Source: JBGSYN01 sp041750975
Lineage (GTDB): Bacteria; Pseudomonadota; Alphaproteobacteria; Geminicoccales; Geminicoccaceae
DNA: 20,947 nt
Reading direction: 5' to 3'
Assembly (NCBI GenBank): GCA_041750975.1
Contig: JBGSYN010000081.1
Location: forward strand, 1-20,947
The notes under the pieces are model-generated. The model was not told where the DNA came from. It was given only the letters and a program-made list of their open reading frames with translations, and made no database searches. Below are positions 7,811 through 14,195 of the stretch, one piece after another; positions within the stretch are counted from its first letter, which is position 1, and each line of letters starts with the position of its first letter. Made by a program: the position numbers and the translations under genes.

Positions 7811-8518
7811 ATGAAGCAAGTAGCGGGACCCGAAATAGGCGCAATTCTCGAAGTCGAGCCGGCGCCGCGTCGCACCGAAACCAGCTACACGCGGGTGGCC
7901 GAACGCCTGCGTCAGGAAGTCATTACCGGCTCGATCTTGCCCGGAAGCTGGCTGCGAATGACCGCACTCGCCGAAAAATATGGCGTCAGCGTCCAGCCCG
8001 TGCGCGAGGCCCTGCAGCAGCTCGAAGGCGAGGGTCTCTTGGAGATGTTCCCCAATCGCGGCGCTCGGGTGAAAACCATCGACCGCGGCCGGCTGATCCA
8101 CATTTACGAGATCCGTCAAGCGCTGGAATCGTTCCTATGCCGGCAATTCGCCGAGGAGGCGTCGCTATCCGACATTCGCCATCTGGAGACCCTGCAGGGG
8201 CACCATGACAAGGCGATCGCATCCGGCGATCGGGGCCTCATCATGAGGGCGAACAAGGCCTTCCATTTATTCATCAATGGTCGTGGCGGCAATCGGGAGG
8301 CCATCGATCTCATCACACGGCATTATGGCCTCAGCCAAATGCTGCGCGCCCGCTACGGGTTCGACGAGGGCTATTGGGACCGTGTCCTGCGCCAGCACCA
8401 CGCCTTGCTCGAGGCCATCCGGGCGCGGCAGCCTTCAGACGCCGCCGATATCGGCGCCGCTCACGTCCGGCATACGATGCTTGATCTGCTTCAGCGCCTC
8501 GACCTTGCTGGCATTTAA
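7811..8518 (+). CDS. GntR-family transcriptional regulator, FCD (FadR-type) subfamily
   Basis: This 235-residue DNA-binding regulator has an N-terminal winged helix at about 25-90, with the pattern VAERLRQEVITGSILPG followed by LAEKYGVSVQPVREALQQLEGEGLLE and an NRGARVK wing. The all-helical FCD ligand domain occupies about 95-225. Likely metal-ligand positions there are Asn148, His152, His196/197 and His218. Residues 1-24 are a non-conserved extension. The start ATG has only a weak AAGAG upstream. The gene is divergent from the importer operon and convergent with glcF, whose last 84 bp overlap its 3' end. It most likely controls the importer, and possibly glcEF too, because GlcC, the E. coli glycolate regulator, is also FCD-type. 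The effector is unknown. Confidence 0.92.
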   Translation: MKQVAGPEIGAILEVEPAPRRTETSYTRVAERLRQEVITGSILPGSWLRMTALAEKYGVSVQPVREALQQLEGEGLLEMFPNRGARVKTIDRGRLIHIYEIRQALESFLCRQFAEEASLSDIRHLETLQGHHDKAIASGDRGLIMRANKAFHLFINGRGGNREAIDLITRHYGLSQMLRARYGFDEGYWDRVLRQHHALLEAIRARQPSDAADIGAAHVRHTMLDLLQRLDLAGI

Positions 8519-9796
8519 GGTGTCGGGTATCGGCCCGCCGGTTGCCCAATCGAGCAGTTCTGCCGTGTGCAGGATGGGGATCTTGGTGCCGCCTGTTAGC
8601 TGGGTGATGCAGCCAATATTGCCCGTGGCGATCACATCCGGCCAGGTTGTTTCAATATTCCGCACCTTGCGGTCCCTGAGCCTGGTGGCGATTTCGGGCT
8701 GCAGGATGTTGTAGACCCCGGCCGAGCCGCAGCAGAGATGACCCTCCGGCACATCCTTCACCGTAAAGCCGGCTTGGCCTAGCAATCGTCGCGGCAGTGT
8801 CGTCAATTGCTGGCCGTGCTGCATCGAGCAGGCCGAGTGATAAGCCACGGTCAGATCGGTATCGATCACGCTGGGCCCGAGCCCGAGGCCCTCGATGACT
8901 TCGGTGATGTCCTTGGCAAGGCCAGCGATCCGTACTGCTTTCTCGGCGTAGGCTGGATCGGCGCGCAGCATGAAGCCATAGTCCTTGACCGTGGTGCCGC
9001 AGCCCGAGGCGTTGATGACGACGGCATCCAGGCCTCCGCCCTCCAATTCGCGGGTCCAGGCGTCGATATTGGTCTTGGCGAAGGTGCTGGCCGAATCCTC
9101 TTTGCCCATATGGTGGGTCAGCGAGCCGCAGCAGCCGGCTTCCCTGGGGATCACCACCTCGACACCGTGACGGGTCAAGAGGCGGATCGTGGCGGCGTTG
9201 ATTTCGGGTGCCAGAACCCGCTGCGCGCAACCGGTCAGGAGCGCCATGCGCGCCCTGCGCGTGCCTTCGGCCGAGAGGATTTGCGGCCGATCCGCGGTCG
9301 ATGCCGGCGGCAATGAGGATGGCGCCAGATCGAGCATGGCGCCAATGGTCTTGGGCATCACGCTCTTGAACGGCCGGCCGAGTTTGGCCGCCATCAGCGA
9401 CCAGCGAAAGCGTGACGGGTAGGGTACGGTTTGCGCCAGCATCATTCGGATCAAACGATCGCCGAACGGCCGTTGATAGGTCTCTTCGATATGCTTTCGC
9501 GCATGATCGACCAGATGCATGTAGTGCACGCCCGAGGGGCAGGTCGTCATGCAGGCAAGGCAGGAGAGGCAGCGATCGATATGCTTGACCGTTCTGGCAT
9601 CGGCAGGCCGGTCGTTCTCCAGCATCTCCTTGATCAGGTAGATCCGGCCCCTGGGGCTATCGAGTTCGTCGCCGAGGAGCACGTAGGTTGGGCAGGTCGC
9701 CGTGCAGAAGCCGCAATGCACACAGGCGCGCAGGACGCGCTCGCTTTCTTGAATGTCCGGCTTCCGGCGCTGGGCCTCGCTAAACTGGGTCTGCAT
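8435..9796 (-). CDS. glcF: Glycolate oxidase iron-sulfur subunit GlcF
   Basis: GlcF is the electron-transfer subunit of glycolate dehydrogenase and passes electrons from the GlcD/GlcE flavoproteins towards the membrane quinone pool. The 453-residue protein carries two 4Fe-4S motifs, at Cys25/28/31/35 (CVHCGFCTATCP) and Cys76/79/82/86 (CLSCLACMTTCP). It also has two cysteine-rich CCG domains, seen as REAGCCGSLTHH and EGHLCCGSAGVYN. Length and domain order match E. coli GlcF, slightly longer at the C-terminus. The start overlaps glcE by 17 bp. The last 84 bp overlap the 3' end of the GntR gene on the opposite strand; the extra C-terminal tail is what causes this. All cluster ligands are intact. 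Confidence 0.96.
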   Translation of the reverse strand: MQTQFSEAQRRKPDIQESERVLRACVHCGFCTATCPTYVLLGDELDSPRGRIYLIKEMLENDRPADARTVKHIDRCLSCLACMTTCPSGVHYMHLVDHARKHIEETYQRPFGDRLIRMMLAQTVPYPSRFRWSLMAAKLGRPFKSVMPKTIGAMLDLAPSSLPPASTADRPQILSAEGTRRARMALLTGCAQRVLAPEINAATIRLLTRHGVEVVIPREAGCCGSLTHHMGKEDSASTFAKTNIDAWTRELEGGGLDAVVINASGCGTTVKDYGFMLRADPAYAEKAVRIAGLAKDITEVIEGLGLGPSVIDTDLTVAYHSACSMQHGQQLTTLPRRLLGQAGFTVKDVPEGHLCCGSAGVYNILQPEIATRLRDRKVRNIETTWPDVIATGNIGCITQLTGGTKIPILHTAELLDWATGGPIPDTLNASKVEALKQIKHRMPDVSGADIGGV

Positions 9797-11012
9797 GCGT
9801 GGTTCGCCCGGGGTTCAAGATGTTGTTGGGATCGAAACACTTTTTGACGCGCTCATTCAAAGCTGCGAGCGCCTTGGCTTGCGGCTGGAACACGGGTGTC
9901 CGGCGCCGAGCCTCGAGCGGGGCCCGAACCAGCGTCGCATGACCGCCGCCTGCGCCAAGACTGGCGCGAACCGCCTGGGCGTGGGGCTCGTCGGCAGCCA
10001 GCCAGATCAGCCCTCCCGCCCAGTCGAACATCAGCTCGAAGCCCAAGGGTTCGAGGGTGAGGGCGATCGCTTCGGCGCGTGTCGGCGGGCAGGACAGGCG
10101 CCAGAGGACTGCGCTTTGACGAGGCAGCAGGGCAACATCACGGATCTCGCGCCAGAGGCGTTTCGAGGTTTCATGCTCGACGACGAAGCTTGCAGCTCCG
10201 GTCAATTCGGTCTGGAGACGCTCGCGGCGATAGCGGACGGATGGCTCGGACCCCTCCAGCCTGAGCAAGGCCAGCGCGCCGCCGGCCGCCGCAACTGCCG
10301 CCACGTCCGATCGCGCCGCCGCCGCCTCGGGCAGCATGGCTGCGGCGGAAACCTCCCAAGCCGTGCCCATCGCCTGGCGTAATATCGCCAAGAGTGCGGC
10401 GCGATCATGGCCCGGCACGACCAGTGTGACCTCGAACTCGGGCGCCGGCAGCACCTTGAAGGTAAGATGGCTCATCACCGCCAGCGTGCCGAACGAGCCG
10501 GTCAGGAGCTTGCAAAGATCGTAGCCCGTGACGTTCTTCATCACGCGGCCGCCGGTCTTGATGATCTGGCCATGGCCGGTGACGCAGTTGAGGCCCAGGA
10601 GATGATCCCTCGCCGCCCCCGCCTTGATCCGCCTGGGGCCCGCGAGATTACAGGCGAAAACCCCGCCCACCGTCTGCGTGCCGGGAGCAGCACCGAGGAT
10701 CGCTCCGTAATCCGCGGGCTCGAACGCCAGCATCTGCTGCTGCTCGGCAATCAGCGCCTCGATCTCGGCGAGCCGGGTGCCACAGGCGGCAGAAATCACC
10801 AGCTCGTCGGGCTCATAGAGCGAGACACCGGTCATGGCCCGCGTCGACACCAGACGGGCAGTGTCGATGGGCTGTCCAAACTCGCGCTTGGTGCCGCCGC
10901 CCTCGATCGTCAAGGGAGCGGATTCGTCAGCGGCCCAGGCGATGAGGCACTGGAGCTCATCGAGGTTGGCTGGCGCAAATGTCTCGGTCGTGGTCAAAAG
11001 GAACTCGATCAC
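9780..11012 (-). CDS. glcE: Glycolate oxidase FAD-binding subunit GlcE
   Basis: GlcE is the second flavin-domain subunit of glycolate oxidase. The 410-residue protein has a PCMH-type FAD domain: LTIEGGGTKREFG near the N-terminus, then GGVFACNLAGPRRIKAGAARDHLLG and GGRVMKNVTGYDLCKLLTGSFG, the latter diagnostic for GlcE. It ends with the FDPNNILNPGR motif shared with GlcD. The chosen start is a GTG at 11012 without a strong ribosome binding site. A TTG five codons downstream, preceded by GAG, is a possible alternative, so the N-terminus is uncertain by a few residues. It overlaps glcF by 17 bp and should be co-translated with it. The partner glcD is not adjacent but lies about 3.2 kb upstream on the same strand. 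Confidence 0.95.
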   Translation of the reverse strand: MIEFLLTTTETFAPANLDELQCLIAWAADESAPLTIEGGGTKREFGQPIDTARLVSTRAMTGVSLYEPDELVISAACGTRLAEIEALIAEQQQMLAFEPADYGAILGAAPGTQTVGGVFACNLAGPRRIKAGAARDHLLGLNCVTGHGQIIKTGGRVMKNVTGYDLCKLLTGSFGTLAVMSHLTFKVLPAPEFEVTLVVPGHDRAALLAILRQAMGTAWEVSAAAMLPEAAAARSDVAAVAAAGGALALLRLEGSEPSVRYRRERLQTELTGAASFVVEHETSKRLWREIRDVALLPRQSAVLWRLSCPPTRAEAIALTLEPLGFELMFDWAGGLIWLAADEPHAQAVRASLGAGGGHATLVRAPLEARRRTPVFQPQAKALAALNERVKKCFDPNNILNPGRTTHADPV

Positions 11013-11104
11013 TACGGTTCTTGTTGTTGAGGCCTAAGGCCATGACGCCATAACAACTAGGGCGAACGCAAGGGGAAGCCCAAGGTGAAACCCAAGATGA
11101 AGAG
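11013..11104. promoter_or_regulatory. Divergent glcE/thiO-like intergenic region with a 12-bp tandem repeat
   Basis: These 92 bp separate glcE (leftward) from the ThiO-like gene (rightward) and must hold their start signals if each has its own promoter. Visible structure is a perfect 11-bp palindrome GGCCTAAGGCC at 11031-11041, and an imperfect tandem repeat, CCCAAGGTGAAA (11079-11090) followed by CCCAAGATGAAG (11091-11102), with 10 of 12 positions identical. The repeat ends two bases before the ATG and supplies its AAGAG purine stretch. I see no convincing -35/-10 pair. Confidence 0.4.
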
Positions 11105-12229
11105 ATGACAGGCGGTAAACACAACCGTCTTCTGGTGGTCGGCGGCGGCATTATGGGCCTTGGCATCGGCTGGCGCCTGGCTCAGTCCGGCTGGGAGGTC
11201 GAGTTGTTCGAGCGCGATACCGTCGCCAAGGGCGCGAGTTGGGCCGCAGCCGGCATGTTGGCAGCCCGTATCCAAGGCGGCAGCCAGCCGCGCGATCCCT
11301 ATAATCGGTTCATGCGCCGAAGCCAGGACCTCTGGCCGGCTTTCAAGGAGGACCTCGAGCGCTTCACGGGCCTGGATATCGGCTATCGGGACGAAGGCAC
11401 GCTGATCGGTGTGTTCACATCAGAAGAAGCCGAGCAGTTCCGGCAGATGGCCGATTGGCAGCCCGGAGATTTTACCTATTACGCACCGGAGGAAATTCAT
11501 TGCGTCGAGCCTGCACTCAGTCCCGAAGCGCAAGGTGCGATCCTGAGCATCCATGACCATCATGTCGATAACCGCGCCTATGCCAAGGTTCTGGCAGCGG
11601 CCTTCACCATGGCTGGCGGCACGCTGCACGAGCATAGCGAGATCACGGGGCTCGTCGTCGAAGGCAACAAGGTCCGAGGCGTGCGCACCACCGAGGGCAT
11701 TTGCCTGGGCGATCAGGTGTTGCTCGCTGCCGGAGCCTGGACCGCAACCATCACCGGCGCCGGCGAAGCGGCTCCGATTCACCCGACCAAGGGCCAGATG
11801 ATCGCCCTTCGCATGGACCCCGAACGGCCGCTGATCCGCCACGCCGTCTGGGGTCCGGGGAGCTATCTCGTGCCGCGCAATTCAGGCAGGCTCGTCATCG
11901 GCTCGACGACCGAAGAGGTGGGGTTCGACGGCCGCATTACGGCGGGCGGCATTCTGCAGCTCCTCGCTGCTGCCCGTCATACCGTGCCGGCGACGGAGGA
12001 TCTGGAGATCGAAGAAACCTGGCTCGGCTTCAGGCCCACCAGTGCCGATCACCTGCCGGTCATGGGACCCGGCCATCTGGACGGGCTGTTCATTGCCTCC
12101 GGCCATGGCCATAACGGTATCTTGTTGAGTGCCGGGACCATTGAACTGATGGCAAACTGGCTCAAAGGCGGTCAAATGGACCCCGTGCTTCAACCCTTCC
12201 TGCCCAACCGCTTTTCGCACCGCCTCTAA
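11105..12229 (+). CDS. ThiO-like FAD-dependent glycine/D-amino-acid oxidase
   Basis: This 374-residue DAO-superfamily flavoprotein starts with an FAD-binding Rossmann motif, VVGGGIMGLGIGWRLAQSG (GGGIMG at 13-18), followed by the acidic end of beta strand 2 (ELFE). ASWAAAGML matches the ThiO family's AS.AAAGML stretch. Near the C-terminus TWLGFRPTSADHLPVMG and ASGHGHNGILLS match the glycine oxidase R-P and G-H-x-x-G-I-L motifs. ThiO oxidises glycine for the thiazole of thiamine; related enzymes take other small amino acids, yielding glyoxylate or another 2-oxoacid, ammonia and peroxide. No thiamine genes (thiS, thiG, thiE) are nearby, and it sits between the glycolate oxidase genes, so a role in glyoxylate metabolism is possible. 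The family call is firm; the substrate is inference. Confidence 0.88.
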   Translation: MTGGKHNRLLVVGGGIMGLGIGWRLAQSGWEVELFERDTVAKGASWAAAGMLAARIQGGSQPRDPYNRFMRRSQDLWPAFKEDLERFTGLDIGYRDEGTLIGVFTSEEAEQFRQMADWQPGDFTYYAPEEIHCVEPALSPEAQGAILSIHDHHVDNRAYAKVLAAAFTMAGGTLHEHSEITGLVVEGNKVRGVRTTEGICLGDQVLLAAGAWTATITGAGEAAPIHPTKGQMIALRMDPERPLIRHAVWGPGSYLVPRNSGRLVIGSTTEEVGFDGRITAGGILQLLAAARHTVPATEDLEIEETWLGFRPTSADHLPVMGPGHLDGLFIASGHGHNGILLSAGTIELMANWLKGGQMDPVLQPFLPNRFSHRL

Positions 12230-12240
12230 CGGAGATGACC

Positions 12241-12561
12241 ATGCGTTTGATCGTTCCAGCCATTGCGGCATCGTTCCTGTTCACTGCTTTTCCCGCCTTG
12301 GCCGACGCCATCGACGGTGAGTGGTGCAACGACATCGGCCAGCAGATGGAAATCAAGGGCCCGACCATCACCATCCCCTCGGGTACGACGCTCAAAGGCA
12401 ATTACGACCGTCACGCCTTTTCCTATCTGGTTCCGGCAGACGAGCCGAACGCCGGTGCCACCATCTCGATGGTGCTCCTCAGTGAGGACACGATGCACCT
12501 CAAACACGGCCAGAACGCGGCGGTCGAGGTTTGGAACCGTTGCAAGTTCCTCGGTGCGTGA
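12241..12561 (+). CDS. Small secreted protein of unknown function with two cysteines
   Basis: The 106-residue product begins with a Sec-type signal (MRLIVPAIAASFLFTAFPALA), with cleavage likely near residue 21-23. The mature part is about 83 residues with Cys29 (EWC) and Cys101 (NRC), well placed to form one disulfide. It also has a YDRHAFSYLVP segment and looks beta-rich. An ATG six bases earlier (12235) is in frame, but GGAG lies six bases ahead of the ATG at 12241, so that start is preferred. It follows the ThiO-like gene by 11 bp and should be co-transcribed. I recall similar small DGxWC proteins of unknown function in alphaproteobacteria but cannot name the family. Its stop is 12 bp from the stop of the convergent DUF2182 gene. 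Confidence 0.8.
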   Translation: MRLIVPAIAASFLFTAFPALADAIDGEWCNDIGQQMEIKGPTITIPSGTTLKGNYDRHAFSYLVPADEPNAGATISMVLLSEDTMHLKHGQNAAVEVWNRCKFLGA

Positions 12562-12573
12562 CTGGGGGTATTC

Positions 12574-13404
12574 CTAGACACTGCCTGTCAACAAGACGCC
12601 GCCCCAGGCGACGAGAAGAACGCCCGTGAACCGGCCGAGCCAATGCCCGGCGGGGACGTTCTTTTCGAGCAGCACGAAGAGCGCGATCCCGATGATCCAG
12701 TAAAGGTTCATGATCCCGCCATATAACAGGAGCGCCATCAGGACCCAGCAACAGCCCGCGCAGTAGGCGCCATGCTCGATGCCCATGCGAAGTGCGCCAA
12801 GTATCCCCGGCCGCCAATGCTGGCTCATGAACATGACGGGCGATCGGCAGTGCCGAAGGCAGGCATGCTTCAATGGGCTCAGCTGATACAGCCCTGAAAC
12901 GATCAGCAGTATGGCCCCCAGGACAACACTGGTGCTCACCATCATCGACGACAATAGACCGACGCGTTCGAGACCCCATTGCGCGGTCGCGGCGAGCACG
13001 CTGAAGATGCCCCAGACGATAAGGTAGCCCCAGGCGAAGACGCCGGTAGGCACGAAGGGAGTTCCCTTGTAGCGCTCCTTGCGAAGGACGAGCGCATAGA
13101 GCAGGATCATGGGTGCAGCACTGGGCAGCATCATCGCCACCATCATCACCCACCACATGAAGAACATCAAAAGCGCATAGCCCCACGTCCAGGGCATTGG
13201 CGCCATGACCATCGTCATGTCTGGCATCGGCGTCATGGCCGGTGGCGCCAATTCGGGCATGCCGGTCATCTCGAATGCGCTCATCCCCAGCCCGGCGCCT
13301 GCGAGGACATAGATCCAGCTTAGGGCGATGATGAGGACGAGGCCGCCCGACGTAAACAGGCGATCACGCCTCAGAACCGCCTCCAGCGCCGAACTCGTGC
13401 TCAT
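12574..13404 (-). CDS. DUF2182 family integral membrane protein with Met- and Cys-rich motifs
   Basis: This 276-residue protein has about six to seven transmembrane segments and belongs to the DUF2182 family, annotated as predicted metal-binding membrane proteins. Helix 1 is at about 21-40. Residues 41-99 hold 16 methionines, including a short MTPMPDMTMVMAPM loop and FFMWWVMMVAMMLPSAAPM, a family hallmark. A His/Cys cluster follows: LKHACLRHCRSP (His180, Cys182, His185, Cys186) and GIEHGAYCAGCCWVLM (His211, Cys215, Cys218, Cys219). Clustered Met, Cys and His on membrane-facing loops suggest Cu(I) or another soft metal. The start is 13 bp after the DUF1326 gene's stop, so the two are one operon. 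Function is unproven; metal binding is inference from residues. Confidence 0.88.
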   Translation of the reverse strand: MSTSSALEAVLRRDRLFTSGGLVLIIALSWIYVLAGAGLGMSAFEMTGMPELAPPAMTPMPDMTMVMAPMPWTWGYALLMFFMWWVMMVAMMLPSAAPMILLYALVLRKERYKGTPFVPTGVFAWGYLIVWGIFSVLAATAQWGLERVGLLSSMMVSTSVVLGAILLIVSGLYQLSPLKHACLRHCRSPVMFMSQHWRPGILGALRMGIEHGAYCAGCCWVLMALLLYGGIMNLYWIIGIALFVLLEKNVPAGHWLGRFTGVLLVAWGGVLLTGSV

Positions 13405-13417
13405 GCCCGATCACCGC

Positions 13418-14062
13418 TCAGGCGGCGATTCTGGAGCGAACCACCCCCTGATTATCGAGGTGCATGTGGCACCACTGGCCGTAGCTGTCCTTGAGTTCGA
13501 GTTGAACCCTGCCGTCGGTTTTCGAGGAAGCGCTGCCGATCTCGGCGATTTCGTACTCGAAGCCCTTTGGAAGATCGATCCGAACCCGATGCGGCTCGCC
13601 GTTCACGATGTGCCTGATCGGCTGCCCGACCGTATCGACCAGGCCCTCGACAAAGATCCGTCCGGTCCGCGCTTCGACGTCGGCCGCGAATTCGATCTTC
13701 GCAAACACCGGCTCGTAGGTCTCGTCGAGTGTGCTTGCGTAGACATTGAAATGCGTCGCGAACGACGTCGTGTCCTCGCCCGATAGGATCGCAAGAAGGG
13801 CGCGACGTTGGGCGGGATCGGCACGAACGTCGATGATCCGCTGACCTTTGCCATGGCCTTCATGGACCGAGCCGGGCCACTGGTAGACCAATACGGTCCT
13901 GAGCCCGTCAAGCTTGACATCACCATAATGCCCTTCGGCCACTTCCATCGCGATGACGGCTTCACAATTACCATAGGTTGGCAGCGCGCTGAACTGGCAG
14001 GGGCAGCCATAGCCGCAATTGCAATTGACGAACTCGGTGGCTTTGATTTCCCAAGGTGTCAT
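13418..14062 (-). CDS. DUF1326 domain-containing cysteine-rich protein
   Basis: This 214-residue soluble protein starts MTPWEIKATEFVNCNCGYGCPCQF, the DUF1326 signature, with Cys14, 16, 20, 22 and 33 in a tight cluster that could bind a metal. A further Cys-His pair (WCHMH) lies near the C-terminus. No signal peptide is visible. The frame is open to 14113, but GGGGGG lies about nine bases before the ATG at 14062 and the conserved N-terminus begins there. It is directly followed by the DUF2182 gene, a pairing seen in many alphaproteobacteria as far as I know. The biochemical role is unknown; a metal-handling role together with the membrane partner is inferred from the cysteine motif. Confidence 0.88.
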   Translation of the reverse strand: MTPWEIKATEFVNCNCGYGCPCQFSALPTYGNCEAVIAMEVAEGHYGDVKLDGLRTVLVYQWPGSVHEGHGKGQRIIDVRADPAQRRALLAILSGEDTTSFATHFNVYASTLDETYEPVFAKIEFAADVEARTGRIFVEGLVDTVGQPIRHIVNGEPHRVRIDLPKGFEYEIAEIGSASSKTDGRVQLELKDSYGQWCHMHLDNQGVVRSRIAA

Positions 14063-14091
14063 GTCGCGAACCCCCCACGCAAACCTCGGTA

Positions 14092-14120
14092 AGTATGCGC
14101 TTTTCTGTCGCAATTCGCAA
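14092..14120 (-). promoter_or_regulatory. Candidate promoter of the DUF1326-DUF2182 operon
   Basis: On the minus strand TTGCGA (14120-14115) is followed after exactly 17 bp by CATACT (14097-14092), each matching the sigma70 consensus at four of six positions. The -35 element is the middle copy of a triple heptamer repeat. It lies 30 bp upstream of the DUF1326 start codon. This is inference from spacing and sequence only. Confidence 0.35.
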
Positions 14121-14130
14121 TTCGCAATTC
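14108..14130. repeat. Tandem heptamer repeat, three copies
   Basis: TCGCAAT occurs three times in a row on the plus strand (14108-14114, 14115-14121, 14122-14128) and is followed by TC. It lies upstream of the DUF1326 gene and downstream of glcD. On the minus strand each copy provides a TTGCGA box. Confidence 0.85.
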
Positions 14131-14154
14131 AGTAGCGTTGAAAACTGATTCGGC

Positions 14155-14173
14155 GCTCCGGTGGCATCGGAGC
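14155..14173 (-). terminator. Weak hairpin after glcD
   Basis: GCTCCG (14155-14160) and CGGAGC (14168-14173) form a 6-bp stem with a 7-base loop. On the minus strand it lies 22 bases beyond the glcD stop, and a TTTT run follows about ten bases later. The stem is short and the T-run is distant, so termination is uncertain. Confidence 0.25.
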
Positions 14174-14195
14174 CCACCCTAGGACATAGAATCGA

